Positions 1 to 9,071 of a stretch of 20,431 nt of DNA are shown piece by piece (the first letter of the stretch is position 1; each line of letters opens with the position of its first letter). Position numbers and translations under genes: made by a program. The stretch is from Amoebophrya sp. AT5.2 (Eukaryota; Sar; Dinophyceae; Syndiniales; Amoebophryaceae). A model generated the notes under the pieces. It was given only the letters and a program-made list of their open reading frames with translations. It did no database searches and was not told the DNA's origin. The stretch lies in assembly GCA_005223375.1 (NCBI GenBank), contig RXOD01004562.1, forward strand, positions 1 through 20,431, read 5' to 3'.

Positions 1-239
1 CTATCAGAAAGGATCGGTGCCAAAATTACCAACAAGACAAAAATTGAAAATGAAATTTCAAAACACAAGCTTACACGCGAATCCAAATTTGCGAAAAACG
101 GAAACGTCGCCTCATCGCAGTCGGACGTGGACACGCCTCGTTCTCATTGTCCTTGCGCGCTTTTACCATTCCTCCGTGGCGTGGATACGAAGATCTGCAC
201 AATCAAATAAATCTCTCCAGCATCACAATGTCGCCCATG
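1..239. other. 3' flank of the mS23-like gene, no gene seen
   Basis: I see no supportable coding region, RNA gene or repeat here. The one open frame on the plus strand (from about position 17) has low-complexity composition and no recognisable domain, and it runs into the antisense of the next gene. Confidence 0.5.
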
Positions 240-1706
240 TCACTTATCCCTCTCTTCTTCTAAGCGCCTGCGCTGCTCGCGAAGCTTCTGTAGCTTTTCG
301 CGGTGCGCTTGCAGTTTTTCTTCTAGCGAAGCGAGAGAAGTCGACTTCTGGCGCGGCTGCGCTACTTGCTCTGCTGGTGCAACATGCTCTTCTCTCACGC
401 GGTCGCCAGGAATTTCACTCTGCTGTGCCTGCGCCTTCGCCTCGTCGTTTGTAGTCGAGCGGAATGCCATGGCACTGCTGCTCGCCGGCGTTTGTTCCAT
501 GCCGCCCGTATCAGCCGCCCGTACCGACGAATCTTCTTGGCGCAGCGCCTCCGCACCAGCAACTTCCTGCTCCACAGATCCCGCCTCTGAAGCGTTGCTG
601 GTCGTCGCTCCAAATGCGGCGTTGCTCTGCTCCTCGACCGCCGGCACTTCGTTTTCGTCCATCGGCGCTCCTCCTGCATCCGCTCCAGGCTCCGTTTCCA
701 CCCCCATTGCTTCCGACAAGGACACCGCTTCCGCGGTAATTTCATCCTGCTCCGCCGCCACAGTCGGCTTCGTCACTCTCCTGTCTCCGAAGAGACGCTG
801 CGCCACGTCGATTTCGTCGCTCCCACTGCTCGGCAGGCCCGCCTGTGGGCCCAGCAGCGTGTCCTGCATCTGTTGAATCACCAGTTTCTGCTGCCGCTTC
901 CGCCTTTCTCGCGCGATGCTGTGGTAGGGGTGGAGGCCCTCCAAGTCGTCGTCCAGCAGCAGGTCCACGTCTTCCAGCTGCTTCGTGGAGGCGAGCTGCA
1001 GCAGCCGCTGCTTCTCCAGCTCGCTCCCGCGCACCGTCAGGTTGCTGCTTTTTTTACTCTTGCTCCCCGCACCCGTACCGCTGGCCTTGTTCATCGCGGC
1101 CGACGACGCCTTGTTCCGGCGCATTTCCGCCAGCTCCCTGCGGATGTGCCGCAGGTGCGTGGCCTGGTTCTCGGCCACCTTCGCGTACAGGACGTCCTTC
1201 GCGTTCGTGAACAGGGGGCAGAAGTTGCCCCGCGTGTGCCCCGCCATCATCGCTATCAGCAGCTTCTGCTGCTTCTCCTGGTTCCGTCGCCGCTTCCGGA
1301 AGTAGCGCTCCACCTGCGCAAACGCCTGCCGCTTCGTCAGCGTGCCCGGGTGGGCGTTCAGCAGCTGCTGCTGCCGCGCGACGAACTGCATCACGGGGTG
1401 GTCGGACCGGTACACATCGTTCCCCTGCTGCCAGTCGTTCCCGTCGACGAAGGAGTCCACGAACCGGAGGTCCGGGTACTTGTCGAGCAGGTCCGCGACC
1501 AGGGTGCGGTACGGGTTCTGGATCTTCTTGTCCTGCAGCTGCAGGTTGTGCAGTTCCAGCGGAGGCACGCGCTGGCAGAAGAGGAGCCAGTCGGGCCGCT
1601 GGCGGTAGGAGCCCTGCTCGATGAGCTTCTCGACGCGAGAAACAACGTCGTGCTGGAGCCCGCGAGAAAAGTTAGACCCGTTCGGATGGATTGCGCCCTT
1701 CGTCAT
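240..1706 (-). CDS. mitochondrial small-subunit ribosomal protein mS23-like, with long C-terminal extension
   Basis: An uninterrupted frame of 488 residues from ATG at 1706 to TGA at 240. Residues about 24-75 resemble the N-terminal region of mS23/Rsm25: RVEKLIEQGSYRQRPDWLLF, then VPPLEL, then NPYRTLVADLL, matching the family pattern of a short helix, G-x(5,6)-P-W and a PP motif. Members act in the mitochondrial small ribosomal subunit. Residues about 130-210 are highly basic, with runs of Arg and Lys. The next 230 or so are acidic and rich in Ala, Glu and Ser, and the last 30 (SLEEKLQAHREKLQKLREQ onward) form a likely coiled coil. Usual mS23 proteins are about 150-260 residues, so the tail is an extension. 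The frame stays open upstream to 1985, with further ATGs at 1949 and 1844. I chose 1706 because the recognisable family region starts just after it, but a longer presequence is possible. The family call rests on short motifs and is tentative. Confidence 0.55.
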   Translation of the reverse strand: MTKGAIHPNGSNFSRGLQHDVVSRVEKLIEQGSYRQRPDWLLFCQRVPPLELHNLQLQDKKIQNPYRTLVADLLDKYPDLRFVDSFVDGNDWQQGNDVYRSDHPVMQFVARQQQLLNAHPGTLTKRQAFAQVERYFRKRRRNQEKQQKLLIAMMAGHTRGNFCPLFTNAKDVLYAKVAENQATHLRHIRRELAEMRRNKASSAAMNKASGTGAGSKSKKSSNLTVRGSELEKQRLLQLASTKQLEDVDLLLDDDLEGLHPYHSIARERRKRQQKLVIQQMQDTLLGPQAGLPSSGSDEIDVAQRLFGDRRVTKPTVAAEQDEITAEAVSLSEAMGVETEPGADAGGAPMDENEVPAVEEQSNAAFGATTSNASEAGSVEQEVAGAEALRQEDSSVRAADTGGMEQTPASSSAMAFRSTTNDEAKAQAQQSEIPGDRVREEHVAPAEQVAQPRQKSTSLASLEEKLQAHREKLQKLREQRRRLEEERDK

Positions 1707-2080
1707 CTTGTATAATTGATCGGTGTAGTTGACAAAGCTCCTCTGACAAGGAAAGATCACTTGCACAACGAGCCCCCTTCTTCCATCGATCCCTTCTGAT
1801 CCTTCTGAAATCTGGCATATCCTCCAGCCACCGACTGTAAGCATCTCTCGACCGCCGCTCGACAAACGAAGCAGGCAAACGCGCAAGAGAACAAGAACCT
1901 CCCGCCACGGTTTCCTTTTGTCTTTTGCCGCAGTGAACCTCCAGGTCATCTCAAGATGTTCCCACGACCTTCGTTGCGTGCCCAAATCGCAGCCTGTCCC
2001 AGCATGCAGTTCCTCCTTCTACAAAGAAAAGTATACCGTACTTCTCAATATCTCTGTGACCGCTCCCCACTATTTCCATT

Positions 2081-5000
2081 TCACCCGCCCGCCATTCCCG
2101 CCCCGCCGCACTCGTTGAACCGCAGCCGCAGGAGCAGGCTCTGCAGCTTCGCGGACGAGCTCTCCAGTTGCTCCAGCAAGCGAAACAGCTCTGCCCTCAC
2201 GCTCCCGAACTCCGCCTTCAGCTTGGCCTCGAGCCGCTCCTCCATCAGCAGGTACTGGGCCGAGCTGCGGCCCTCCAGCCCCACGTTGCCGATGCGCACG
2301 AACCGATTGCTGATCGACACGATGCCCAGCAGACACTTGAGGATCTTGTTGTCCAGCAGGAAGCAGTCCCCCAACACTTGCGACAGAAAGAACTGGTGCG
2401 CAAACAGGAGGTCGTCGAAGTCCTTGCTGTCGTCGGTGACCACGTTGGACAAATTCACGAAGCCCGCCTCGATCACGTCCTGCTGCAGGTACTGAAGAAT
2501 CTGCGTGACGAAGAAGTAGAGCTGATGCCGAAAGAACGAGCGGCGGGAAGTCGCAGTGAGGTTCTGGCGCGCGAGCTGCTCGAATTGCGTGGTTAATGTC
2601 ATCCCGGTCCCGCCCGCCGTTGTTCCGCGCCGCAGCCAGATCCGTGACAGCCCGTAGAGCGCTCGCTTGTAGGCGAAGAGCAGCCGAAACAGGCGGTTGT
2701 AGCTGGAGAGGTTTTCGTACGTGACGATCAGGGACAGCGGCCACGGCACGTCGAAGCAAAGCGCGAGATCGCGGTGCCACGGGTCGATCACGATTTCCTC
2801 CTCCTCGTGCGGGTTTGGTGCTGGCGCGGTGGATAACTTCTGCCCCACCGCCCCGGTAGAGGAGGATGCAGCGCTGCTGCCGAGAAGCGAGTGTTTCCAG
2901 CTTTTCACCGACACCGCGGTGAGCTGCACGTCGACCTCCTGTGGGCCCTCCCAGGGCAGCGCGACCAAGCCGAGGTAGCCACATCCCAGCGGGTCGGGAG
3001 AGATCTCAGAATAGAGGTCCACGAAATCGCCCGCGGTGGTGGTCGTGCACACGACGCTGTCGTTCGCGAAGACGGACACACTGTCGCCGTCGTACTTGAG
3101 CTCGATGGTAATGGCCGCATTATTTCCGTGCGCACTTGATGCTTCCGCCTGAGGACCTTGTTCCAGCAACCCTTCGCAAAAAACACGATACTCCTCACCC
3201 CTCTTGACGGCGACCCGGCACGCAATTTCCCCATCGAGAACGACAATCTCGAGCCCGAGTGCGTGCTCCATCAGCTTATCATGTGCGGAACTGGAGGCAG
3301 ATAACGAGCGTGAGTTCTTCGTTGCTCCTGCTGCCCCAACTACATCTTCTTCCCCGCGTAGCTCCCCACCGCAATCCTCTTCCTCCATCAAGAGCTGCGT
3401 CGCTCGAAGTGCCGCAACCGCGCTCTCCTCGCGCACCGTCGTGGCCGGGTCCGCCCGGTTCTGGTAGAGCAACGCGAATCGCGCGCCGACCGCTGCTGGC
3501 GCCCGACTCCCCTGCTTTCCCGCCGAACTAGCGAACATGCTCGGCGCGATCTCTTTCAGCTGGAACGTCAGCCGCGTCTTGAACGGCTCCGCGACTACTT
3601 GTCGGGTGGTCGCCCACGCCATCGCCGGACATGCAGAAACTGACGTCGAAGAAGAGTTGTTTGTAAAAGCGTTGCTATCGCTGATGCCCGCTGGCTTGAG
3701 CTCCAGTCGTCCGTCGGCGGTCGCGCGCGCAGGACCGGAGCACTGCACCAAGTTCGCCGCCTCGAGAAAGTCCTGAAAGTAGAAGCCGCGCGTGAGCAGC
3801 CGGATCTGGAACAACCCACTCCCCGTGGCGTTCGAGTTCACGTACTCGAAGGCGGTTGGAGACTTCTTTTTTTGCAACTCCTCGATTGACCACGCGAGCC
3901 GCGTGTCGTACCTGCTCTGCAGCGGCCGCAGCGCGGCGCGGAGCGCCTCCTCCTGTTTAATATTTCCCACAACCACTGCTCCGTCACCTGTTTCCTCAGC
4001 ACCACTCTCACCTGCTTCCCCAGCGTCGTACCCACCCAAAACGGCCGCCTCCTCGCTCTGTTTCGCCACCGACCACGCGCCAAACGCGAGCTCCGACTCC
4101 GCAAACACGGTCGGGGGGTTCAAGAAAAGGTCGTGCGCCTGGTCCAGAAACGTCTGGTAGAACGGACCGAAGGAGCAGCCGAAGTAGCCCTTGATGTTGG
4201 TGAGATGCGCGAGTAGCTCCCCTTTGTTCACGAGCAGGTGTCGCAGCTTCTTTCCGATCACCCCCTTCAGCGCGGATAGCGCCGCCTCCATAACCCAGGA
4301 CGGCGGAGCCACGTACTCTTCGCGTCCTCTCGAAGCGTCCTTCGACACGGCTGCTTCTGCTGCTGGTACTGCTGCGCCGCGGTCGAACGGCTCCACAGCC
4401 GGGAACCTTGCCTTCACCGACTCCACCAACTGCCCGAGTTTCCCCAGTAACGGCTTCTTCTCCCCGGGCGTCAGTCCGGCGTGCGACAACATCAGTGCGC
4501 GCACCGCTTTTCCGAGAAACAGAATCTGCTCGCACCGCGACTCGAAGCCGAATTCGAGGCTGTCCTCTTGTTCGAGCCCGTAGTCGTCGCGGATGCGCGC
4601 TGCGTGCTGGTGCTCCTGACCTCGCGAGGGGGGCAGTGGCGTCGCGCCCGCGATGAACACCCTCGGGGCCTTGTCGTAGTCCAGCCCGAACTGGTGCGTC
4701 CAAAAGTAACGCGTGAAAGCTGGCGTCAGCTCGTGCGCCTCGTCGAGGTCGTCGTTTGCTGCTGCCGTTTTCTTGCTCCCACTAGTGCCCCCGCTCGAAG
4801 TACAACTAGTCGCTGCTGGCCGCACCAAAAACTCCCGCGCGGGATCGTGCAGCAGCCCGTGCACGCACCACGCTTGGAGCTGCGCCACGAACACTTCCGC
4901 GCACTTCGTCAGGCACAGCCCGTAGATCGCGCGGCAGTCATCTCGCGTGTTGTGGGCGAGGTTCCAGAGGTGGTCGATCAATAAAGGCCTGGCAGTAGAA

Positions 5001-5506
5001 GAAGTCACCGCCGATCCTTCGAAAACTCTCGCCTCCACCAAATCTACCAATTTCTCGAGCGCCACCCGCGGCTTCTGGATTTCGGCGTGCAACTCAACCA
5101 GCGTCACCGCATCTTCCCGCGCCTCTAGGTCCTCGAGCAATGGCCGGTAGCACTTCTCCAGGTACTCTTCGATTGCTTCCGAGAGCGCGAACTCGTACTG
5201 GCCGATCGGAAAATCAGGCTTAGAAGTTGTCCCGGATTCCTTGTCGGTCTCGGTCGCACTCGCAACATCTGCTGATGAAAATAAACTTTCCGTCTGCGAC
5301 AAGTGGGCGAAATGGATGAAGCGGTCGAGCTTGTGCGCGCAAAAACCCGCTCGAAGGACCCGCTCGCAGATTTCGCGATCGGGCCTGCTGATGACAACGG
5401 TCTCGTGCAGTTCAAACGCAGTCTCACTCGCGATGACCGCGTCTCCAGACGGATAGCCAGCGAGCGCATAGAGCAGCTCCTCAACGAGGATGGTCGGAGA
5501 CGACAT
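2081..5506 (-). CDS. gamma-tubulin complex component 4 (GCP4) with a lectin-like insert
   Basis: A single frame of 1141 residues, against about 670 in human GCP4. GCP4 is a structural subunit of the gamma-tubulin ring complex that nucleates microtubules. The N-terminus (EELLYALAGYPSGD, then RVLRAGFCAHKLDRFIHFAH) matches the GCP4 start. Residues about 190-230 carry the WNLAH and CVHGLLHDPAREFLV block, and about 325-340 the EQILFLGKAVRAL block. Residues about 425-470 carry the end of the GRIP1 domain (LLAHLTNIKGYFGCSFGPFY, then LNPPTVFAESELAFG). GRIP2 is about 915-1135 (WPLSLIVTYENLSSYNRLFR through LLLRLRFN). Residues about 600-872 between them are beta-rich and resemble a concanavalin A/L-type lectin fold, with acidic and Ser-rich spacers at about 705-740. 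The open frame extends to a GTG at 5572, but the first ATG is 5506 and matches the family start. No introns are needed. GCP4 rather than GCP2/3/5/6 is my reading from the two termini. Confidence 0.88.
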   Translation of the reverse strand: MSSPTILVEELLYALAGYPSGDAVIASETAFELHETVVISRPDREICERVLRAGFCAHKLDRFIHFAHLSQTESLFSSADVASATETDKESGTTSKPDFPIGQYEFALSEAIEEYLEKCYRPLLEDLEAREDAVTLVELHAEIQKPRVALEKLVDLVEARVFEGSAVTSSTARPLLIDHLWNLAHNTRDDCRAIYGLCLTKCAEVFVAQLQAWCVHGLLHDPAREFLVRPAATSCTSSGGTSGSKKTAAANDDLDEAHELTPAFTRYFWTHQFGLDYDKAPRVFIAGATPLPPSRGQEHQHAARIRDDYGLEQEDSLEFGFESRCEQILFLGKAVRALMLSHAGLTPGEKKPLLGKLGQLVESVKARFPAVEPFDRGAAVPAAEAAVSKDASRGREEYVAPPSWVMEAALSALKGVIGKKLRHLLVNKGELLAHLTNIKGYFGCSFGPFYQTFLDQAHDLFLNPPTVFAESELAFGAWSVAKQSEEAAVLGGYDAGEAGESGAEETGDGAVVVGNIKQEEALRAALRPLQSRYDTRLAWSIEELQKKKSPTAFEYVNSNATGSGLFQIRLLTRGFYFQDFLEAANLVQCSGPARATADGRLELKPAGISDSNAFTNNSSSTSVSACPAMAWATTRQVVAEPFKTRLTFQLKEIAPSMFASSAGKQGSRAPAAVGARFALLYQNRADPATTVREESAVAALRATQLLMEEEDCGGELRGEEDVVGAAGATKNSRSLSASSSAHDKLMEHALGLEIVVLDGEIACRVAVKRGEEYRVFCEGLLEQGPQAEASSAHGNNAAITIELKYDGDSVSVFANDSVVCTTTTAGDFVDLYSEISPDPLGCGYLGLVALPWEGPQEVDVQLTAVSVKSWKHSLLGSSAASSSTGAVGQKLSTAPAPNPHEEEEIVIDPWHRDLALCFDVPWPLSLIVTYENLSSYNRLFRLLFAYKRALYGLSRIWLRRGTTAGGTGMTLTTQFEQLARQNLTATSRRSFFRHQLYFFVTQILQYLQQDVIEAGFVNLSNVVTDDSKDFDDLLFAHQFFLSQVLGDCFLLDNKILKCLLGIVSISNRFVRIGNVGLEGRSSAQYLLMEERLEAKLKAEFGSVRAELFRLLEQLESSSAKLQSLLLRLRFNECGGAGMAGG

Positions 5507-6527
5507 GGTGCTTATGTCATGAGGCAATAAATGTATGCTGCTACTTTTGCGACATGGTAGAATTGTCGCCACCCCCAGACTGTACAGTTCTTCATGTTCG
5601 CATCTCTCCTATCCGCAAATGGAAGTGCCAATCAGTAGGGCTAAGACCCTAGTGTCTAATCGATCAGTCGCCACACGAACTCGAAGCGCGCAAAGTTTAT
5701 CGACGCACACTTCATTATACGGTCAAGCGGCGGATCTCGAGGCACTGCATATCTGATTCGTCACGGGTGCAAACCATTGCAAAACCACACGAAGCGCGCG
5801 TCTTGTGTCTGTGCAAAGTCGGACCGAGAATGAAAGCCGGCATTTTCGCGGTCTCGCTCAAAAGGCTTTGCAGCATCTCTACAACGCTATGACCAACGAA
5901 GTCATCACGTTCGCGACCGCCTACATCAGGGATAAGAGCAAGAGGCACGCGTGGACAAGCATCATTTTACTCCACGCCTCCCCTGAGTTTCTTCCGCACT
6001 CTCTTTACCTGACTCCAAAAACGTGATGGTGTATTTCCAGCACTGCAGAGAAACCGAAAAGTTTAAGTTAGCAAGTGCCATCAATACTAGAAGTTCACGA
6101 AGAGGATCGTTTTCCGGCTCTTTCACGCCGGAGCTTCCGGCTGTATTTCCATCAGTACATTTTTCACGCTGAACGCTTGTACGCATCTACTGTCAACAGA
6201 AAGAAACTGACCAGGAGGACTTCACGCGTTTCGACTTCATCGACCGATCTCCCGAACACATAGTGCGTTATCAAGGTAGCGCGCGAACCCTGTTCGCGCG
6301 CGGTAGCTCAACGCCAATTCGAACTTTTTAGACTCTGTACGGGCTCTTCTCCGACATCGAGACTGCGGCAGCGTCTTCGCGCCGCAACTACACAGGGTGT
6401 TCCGGCGAAAAAAATGTAAGTCCACAGGAGCTTCTTCTAAGCCTCATGTCCTCTGCAGTCCCGAAATCTCTTCATCCATGTCGACCAATCCATCGCTTTC
6501 CACCGAAACGAGCATAATAACCGCTGT
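5507..6527. other. intergenic, between GCP4 start and eS7 stop
   Basis: About 1 kb holding the 5' flank of GCP4 and the 3' flank of eS7. All open frames are short (under 80 codons) and none has recognisable similarity. A small inverted repeat (TAGGG, six bases, CCCTA) lies near 5636-5651. I see no tRNA, snRNA or repeat array. Confidence 0.5.
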
Positions 6528-7582
6528 TTACTTGGTGATGGCGAACTGAGCGTCTTTGTTCGTGAGAGAACGGTAGACAGCCTGGAAGACGTGGAGCTTT
6601 TCCTCAACGTTCTCCTTGTCCTTCTTGTCCAGAGTGACCTTCAGGAGCTTGGCGCCGTCGGTGGACATGCGCGTGCGCTTGGCCGTGATCTCGGAGGGGT
6701 ACACAACATCCTCCAGAATGGACTCGTGTACGGACGTCAGAGTGCGCGTGCGTGGGCGGACCTGTGGAGCCGTTCGTAGGGGAATCAATTGGAAAGAGTC
6801 ATAGTGTGAATACCTTCGTGCCTGTCCTACAGTTGTTGTTAGTTACATCATCACGGACAACTGCTTCGGAAACGCTGTCTCAGGTCGCCCACACGGCCAC
6901 CCGCTTGCCCTTTTTGCTAAGTCCTTTTCCTTCTCGCTCAACGTTGTCCAATATACGTCCGGCGTCGAAATGGAACCGTCCTATCGATGAAGAATTGTCC
7001 AGTGGTCAATTAGTGGTAAATCAATTGGTACCTGGATGCCCTTCCTGCGGAAGTTCTTGTCCATGATGGTGCGGTTGGCGACGATGATGATGTGCTTCTT
7101 CTGAAATTTCTTCTCGAGCTCGCGGATGAGCTTGGACAGACACTTCTTCACCTCCTGGTACACGGTGTAGGGAACGAACAGGATGATGGCGTTCTTGTTC
7201 GTCTTCCCGCCGGTGCACTCGATCTCCTTCGCGCCAGCGAAGCGGAACCCCTCCAGGTCGGCCTTCAGGTCGTTGCCCTGTGTTGGTTTTTAGTGGGTGT
7301 GATTTTTTGAAATTGGAGGACTCGTTCTGCCTTGCTTGTTGTAGGAAAGAACTACCGTTTACTGTAACGTTCGGGCCGTTCCGTAGAGCTGCAAAGGAAA
7401 GCTTCAAGTCGACGAGAAAAGCCTGCAGCTACTGCCTCGCCAAATCGCTTCGGGCTCGGTGCGTAAAAATCTAATCTAAATCGTAATCTTACCGGAGCCG
7501 CCTTGACATCCAGGATGCACTTGGCGACCTCCTCCTCGAGGTCATTCGGCGTAACGCCCTTGTCCTTAACGATGATCGACAT
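6528..7582 (-). CDS. RPS7: 40S ribosomal protein eS7 (RPS7), three exons
   Basis: Spliced exons 7582-7493, 7277-7032 and 6761-6528 give 189 residues plus TAA, close to the 194 of human eS7. Both junctions fall between codons. Exon 1 encodes the N-terminus ([20 protein letters not shown]). Exon 2 encodes the core ([20 protein letters not shown], then [17 protein letters not shown]). Exon 3 encodes the strongly conserved end ([45 protein letters not shown]). Intron 1 (7492-7278, 215 nt) starts GTAAGA and ends ACACAG. Intron 2 (7031-6762, 270 nt) starts GTACCA and ends CCACAG. Joining them restores [11 protein letters not shown], the expected family sequence. eS7 is a component of the small cytosolic ribosomal subunit needed for pre-rRNA processing. 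ATACAG lies immediately before the A of AATG at the start and could serve as a trans-splice acceptor, but no leader sequence can be seen. Confidence 0.95.
6762..7031 (-). other. eS7 intron 2, GT-AG, with a 10-bp direct repeat near both ends
   Basis: A 270-nt intron with canonical ends (CAG/GTACCA and CCACAG/G). The 10-mer CCAATTGATT (minus strand) occurs at 7028-7019, three bases inside the donor, and again at 6792-6783, about 20 bases before the acceptor. No terminal inverted repeats are visible. Confidence 0.85.
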
Positions 7583-8489
7583 TCTGTATGAGTCTAAGGA
7601 GCCCGTACCCTAGTCTACAGAGCTTCGCTTCCCTGAAAAAGAGGTAGGTGACAGAGTGGTGTAAAGTACACGTAGGAGCGACAACAGGGATAAGTAGGAA
7701 AAGCTATGAACAAGTTCAAGTAGGAAAAGCTATGATTTCGACCGAAACGCCTAGGGAGATCGAGAGTCCGGCTTGCATCTACCTCGGTTTTGGATCCATG
7801 ATAAATCACGAGGGAACTCTAAGAACGAATTTGATCCACACGATTAGAGATCGCGGTCGCAGGGCGATGATTTAGATCGCCACTTAGATCCAGTTGTATA
7901 ACGTGAAAATAGTAGTGCACGATAACACGACCGACAGCAGATTCCACCAAACTCATGCACGCGATTCTGTTTCAGATAAAATTGTACAGTGTCCACCCAC
8001 GAGGCACAGAACTGGCGGTGGAACTCCGATTTAGATTTCGTTTAGCGCTCGGCATAGCCGCGCCTAGCCGCTAGTGCTCCTTGTCACTATCAGTGCTCAC
8101 CGCTTGCGATGATACTCTGTTGCGTGCGGATTTCAGAAGCCTTTCTTTGCCTTTCGTCGAATATCGATGCAGAACGCAAGTCTTTATTCTGATGCTGCAG
8201 TCATTCATTGGCGAGGACTAGCCCGGTCTGCCGTCCCGACCGTCACCGCGTCGATATTCACTCTTTCACACTGTCAGGAACTTGGTCCTTACTGCGGAAC
8301 CAAATCTAAATCTTTTTCCCGCGGCACACCCTTTCCGTTCCGAGAGACATTACCCGCTTCGGCGCGTGTAGGGCGCGCCCTTCTTCCAACGCGCCACTTC
8401 AGGTGCTTGTGCTTCTTGAGGTCGAGGCTACCCGATGCAACTACTCCGTGCCGCACCGGATTTCTGATTCTGCACAGCCAGTTCACTTT
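7583..8489. other. intergenic, upstream of eS7
   Basis: Holds the presumed eS7 promoter region and the 3' flank of the small membrane protein gene. It contains an 18-bp direct repeat (7692-7735, listed separately) and a short hairpin GGCGAT-gatttag-ATCGCC at about 7864-7882. A minus-strand frame at 8289-8486, beginning just after the stop of the 8490-8804 gene, has no recognisable features and is probably 3' untranslated sequence. Confidence 0.5.
7692..7735. repeat. two 18-bp direct repeats with 26-bp period
   Basis: AAGTAGGAAAAGCTATGA occurs at 7692-7709 and exactly again at 7718-7735, about 110-150 bases upstream of the eS7 start codon. It could be a small tandem duplication or a regulatory repeat. 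Nothing else in the sequence decides between these. Confidence 0.8.
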
Positions 8490-8804
8490 CTACTTCTCCG
8501 CCTCGCCTTTTTTCTCAAACAGGCTTATTCCGCCCCATGGCAGCTGCCCCGTCGTTCGGTACGAGTAAATGGCTGTTCCACCAAGTAGAATCCCAGGGAA
8601 CCAACAAATCATCATCAGCGAATTCCCGCTAAATCGACCGCCGTACCTCCCGATCTGCTCTGAAAATGGCCGATTAAACATGCGCCGCACAGACCTCTGA
8701 AACTGCTCGCGCCGCTGCATAGCCTCAACCTCCTTCGCGTTATCTCCGATTGCCTCCTTCCAGAGGTGGGTGGGAGGCGGGGGTGTCTCCGGTGGCGGCG
8801 ACAT
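8490..8804 (-). CDS. small single-pass membrane protein, unrecognised
   Basis: 104 residues from ATG at 8804 to TAG at 8490. I do not recognise the family. The N-terminus is proline-rich (PPPETPPPPTH) and is followed by a charged, probably helical segment (residues about 14-50) containing RRMFNRPFSEQ. One hydrophobic stretch at residues about 61-81 (LMMICWFPGILLGGTAIYSY) should cross a membrane, with GRYGGR just before it and a charged end (LFEKKGEAEK). Size and layout would suit a small accessory subunit of a mitochondrial respiratory or ATP synthase complex, but that is inference only. The consistent amphipathic-then-hydrophobic design and its strand, the same as all neighbours, argue that it is a real gene. 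Confidence 0.55.
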   Translation of the reverse strand: MSPPPETPPPPTHLWKEAIGDNAKEVEAMQRREQFQRSVRRMFNRPFSEQIGRYGGRFSGNSLMMICWFPGILLGGTAIYSYRTTGQLPWGGISLFEKKGEAEK

Positions 8805-9071
8805 TTAGTATCTCAAAGATACGTACAATATGCGTTATCAGTCAACTGAATTCAATTCGACAAGCCTCTGTCTGCTTACACGGAGGGCGCTTTTAGAGAA
8901 CCTTGCTCACGGCCAGCTGCATCGGAGGTCACACTAAGTATGTTGCCCTGATCTGTGTGTTCATCACGCAGAATTGAACCGCGGCTGCGCGTGCCATATA
9001 ATGACCTTGACCATCATATAGCTAGCACATGCGAATCAGAACTGACCTTCGCGCATTGTCGTGAACGTGAT

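Noticed and set aside
873..1715. 280-codon plus-strand open frame
   Set aside because: It is antisense to the mS23-like gene, rich in Leu/Val/Arg from reading GC-biased codons backwards, and shows no domain.
4008..4703. 231-codon minus-strand frame inside GCP4
   Set aside because: It is an alternative frame of the GCP4 coding region with Arg/Gly/Ala-rich composition. The main frame holds the conserved GRIP1 motifs.
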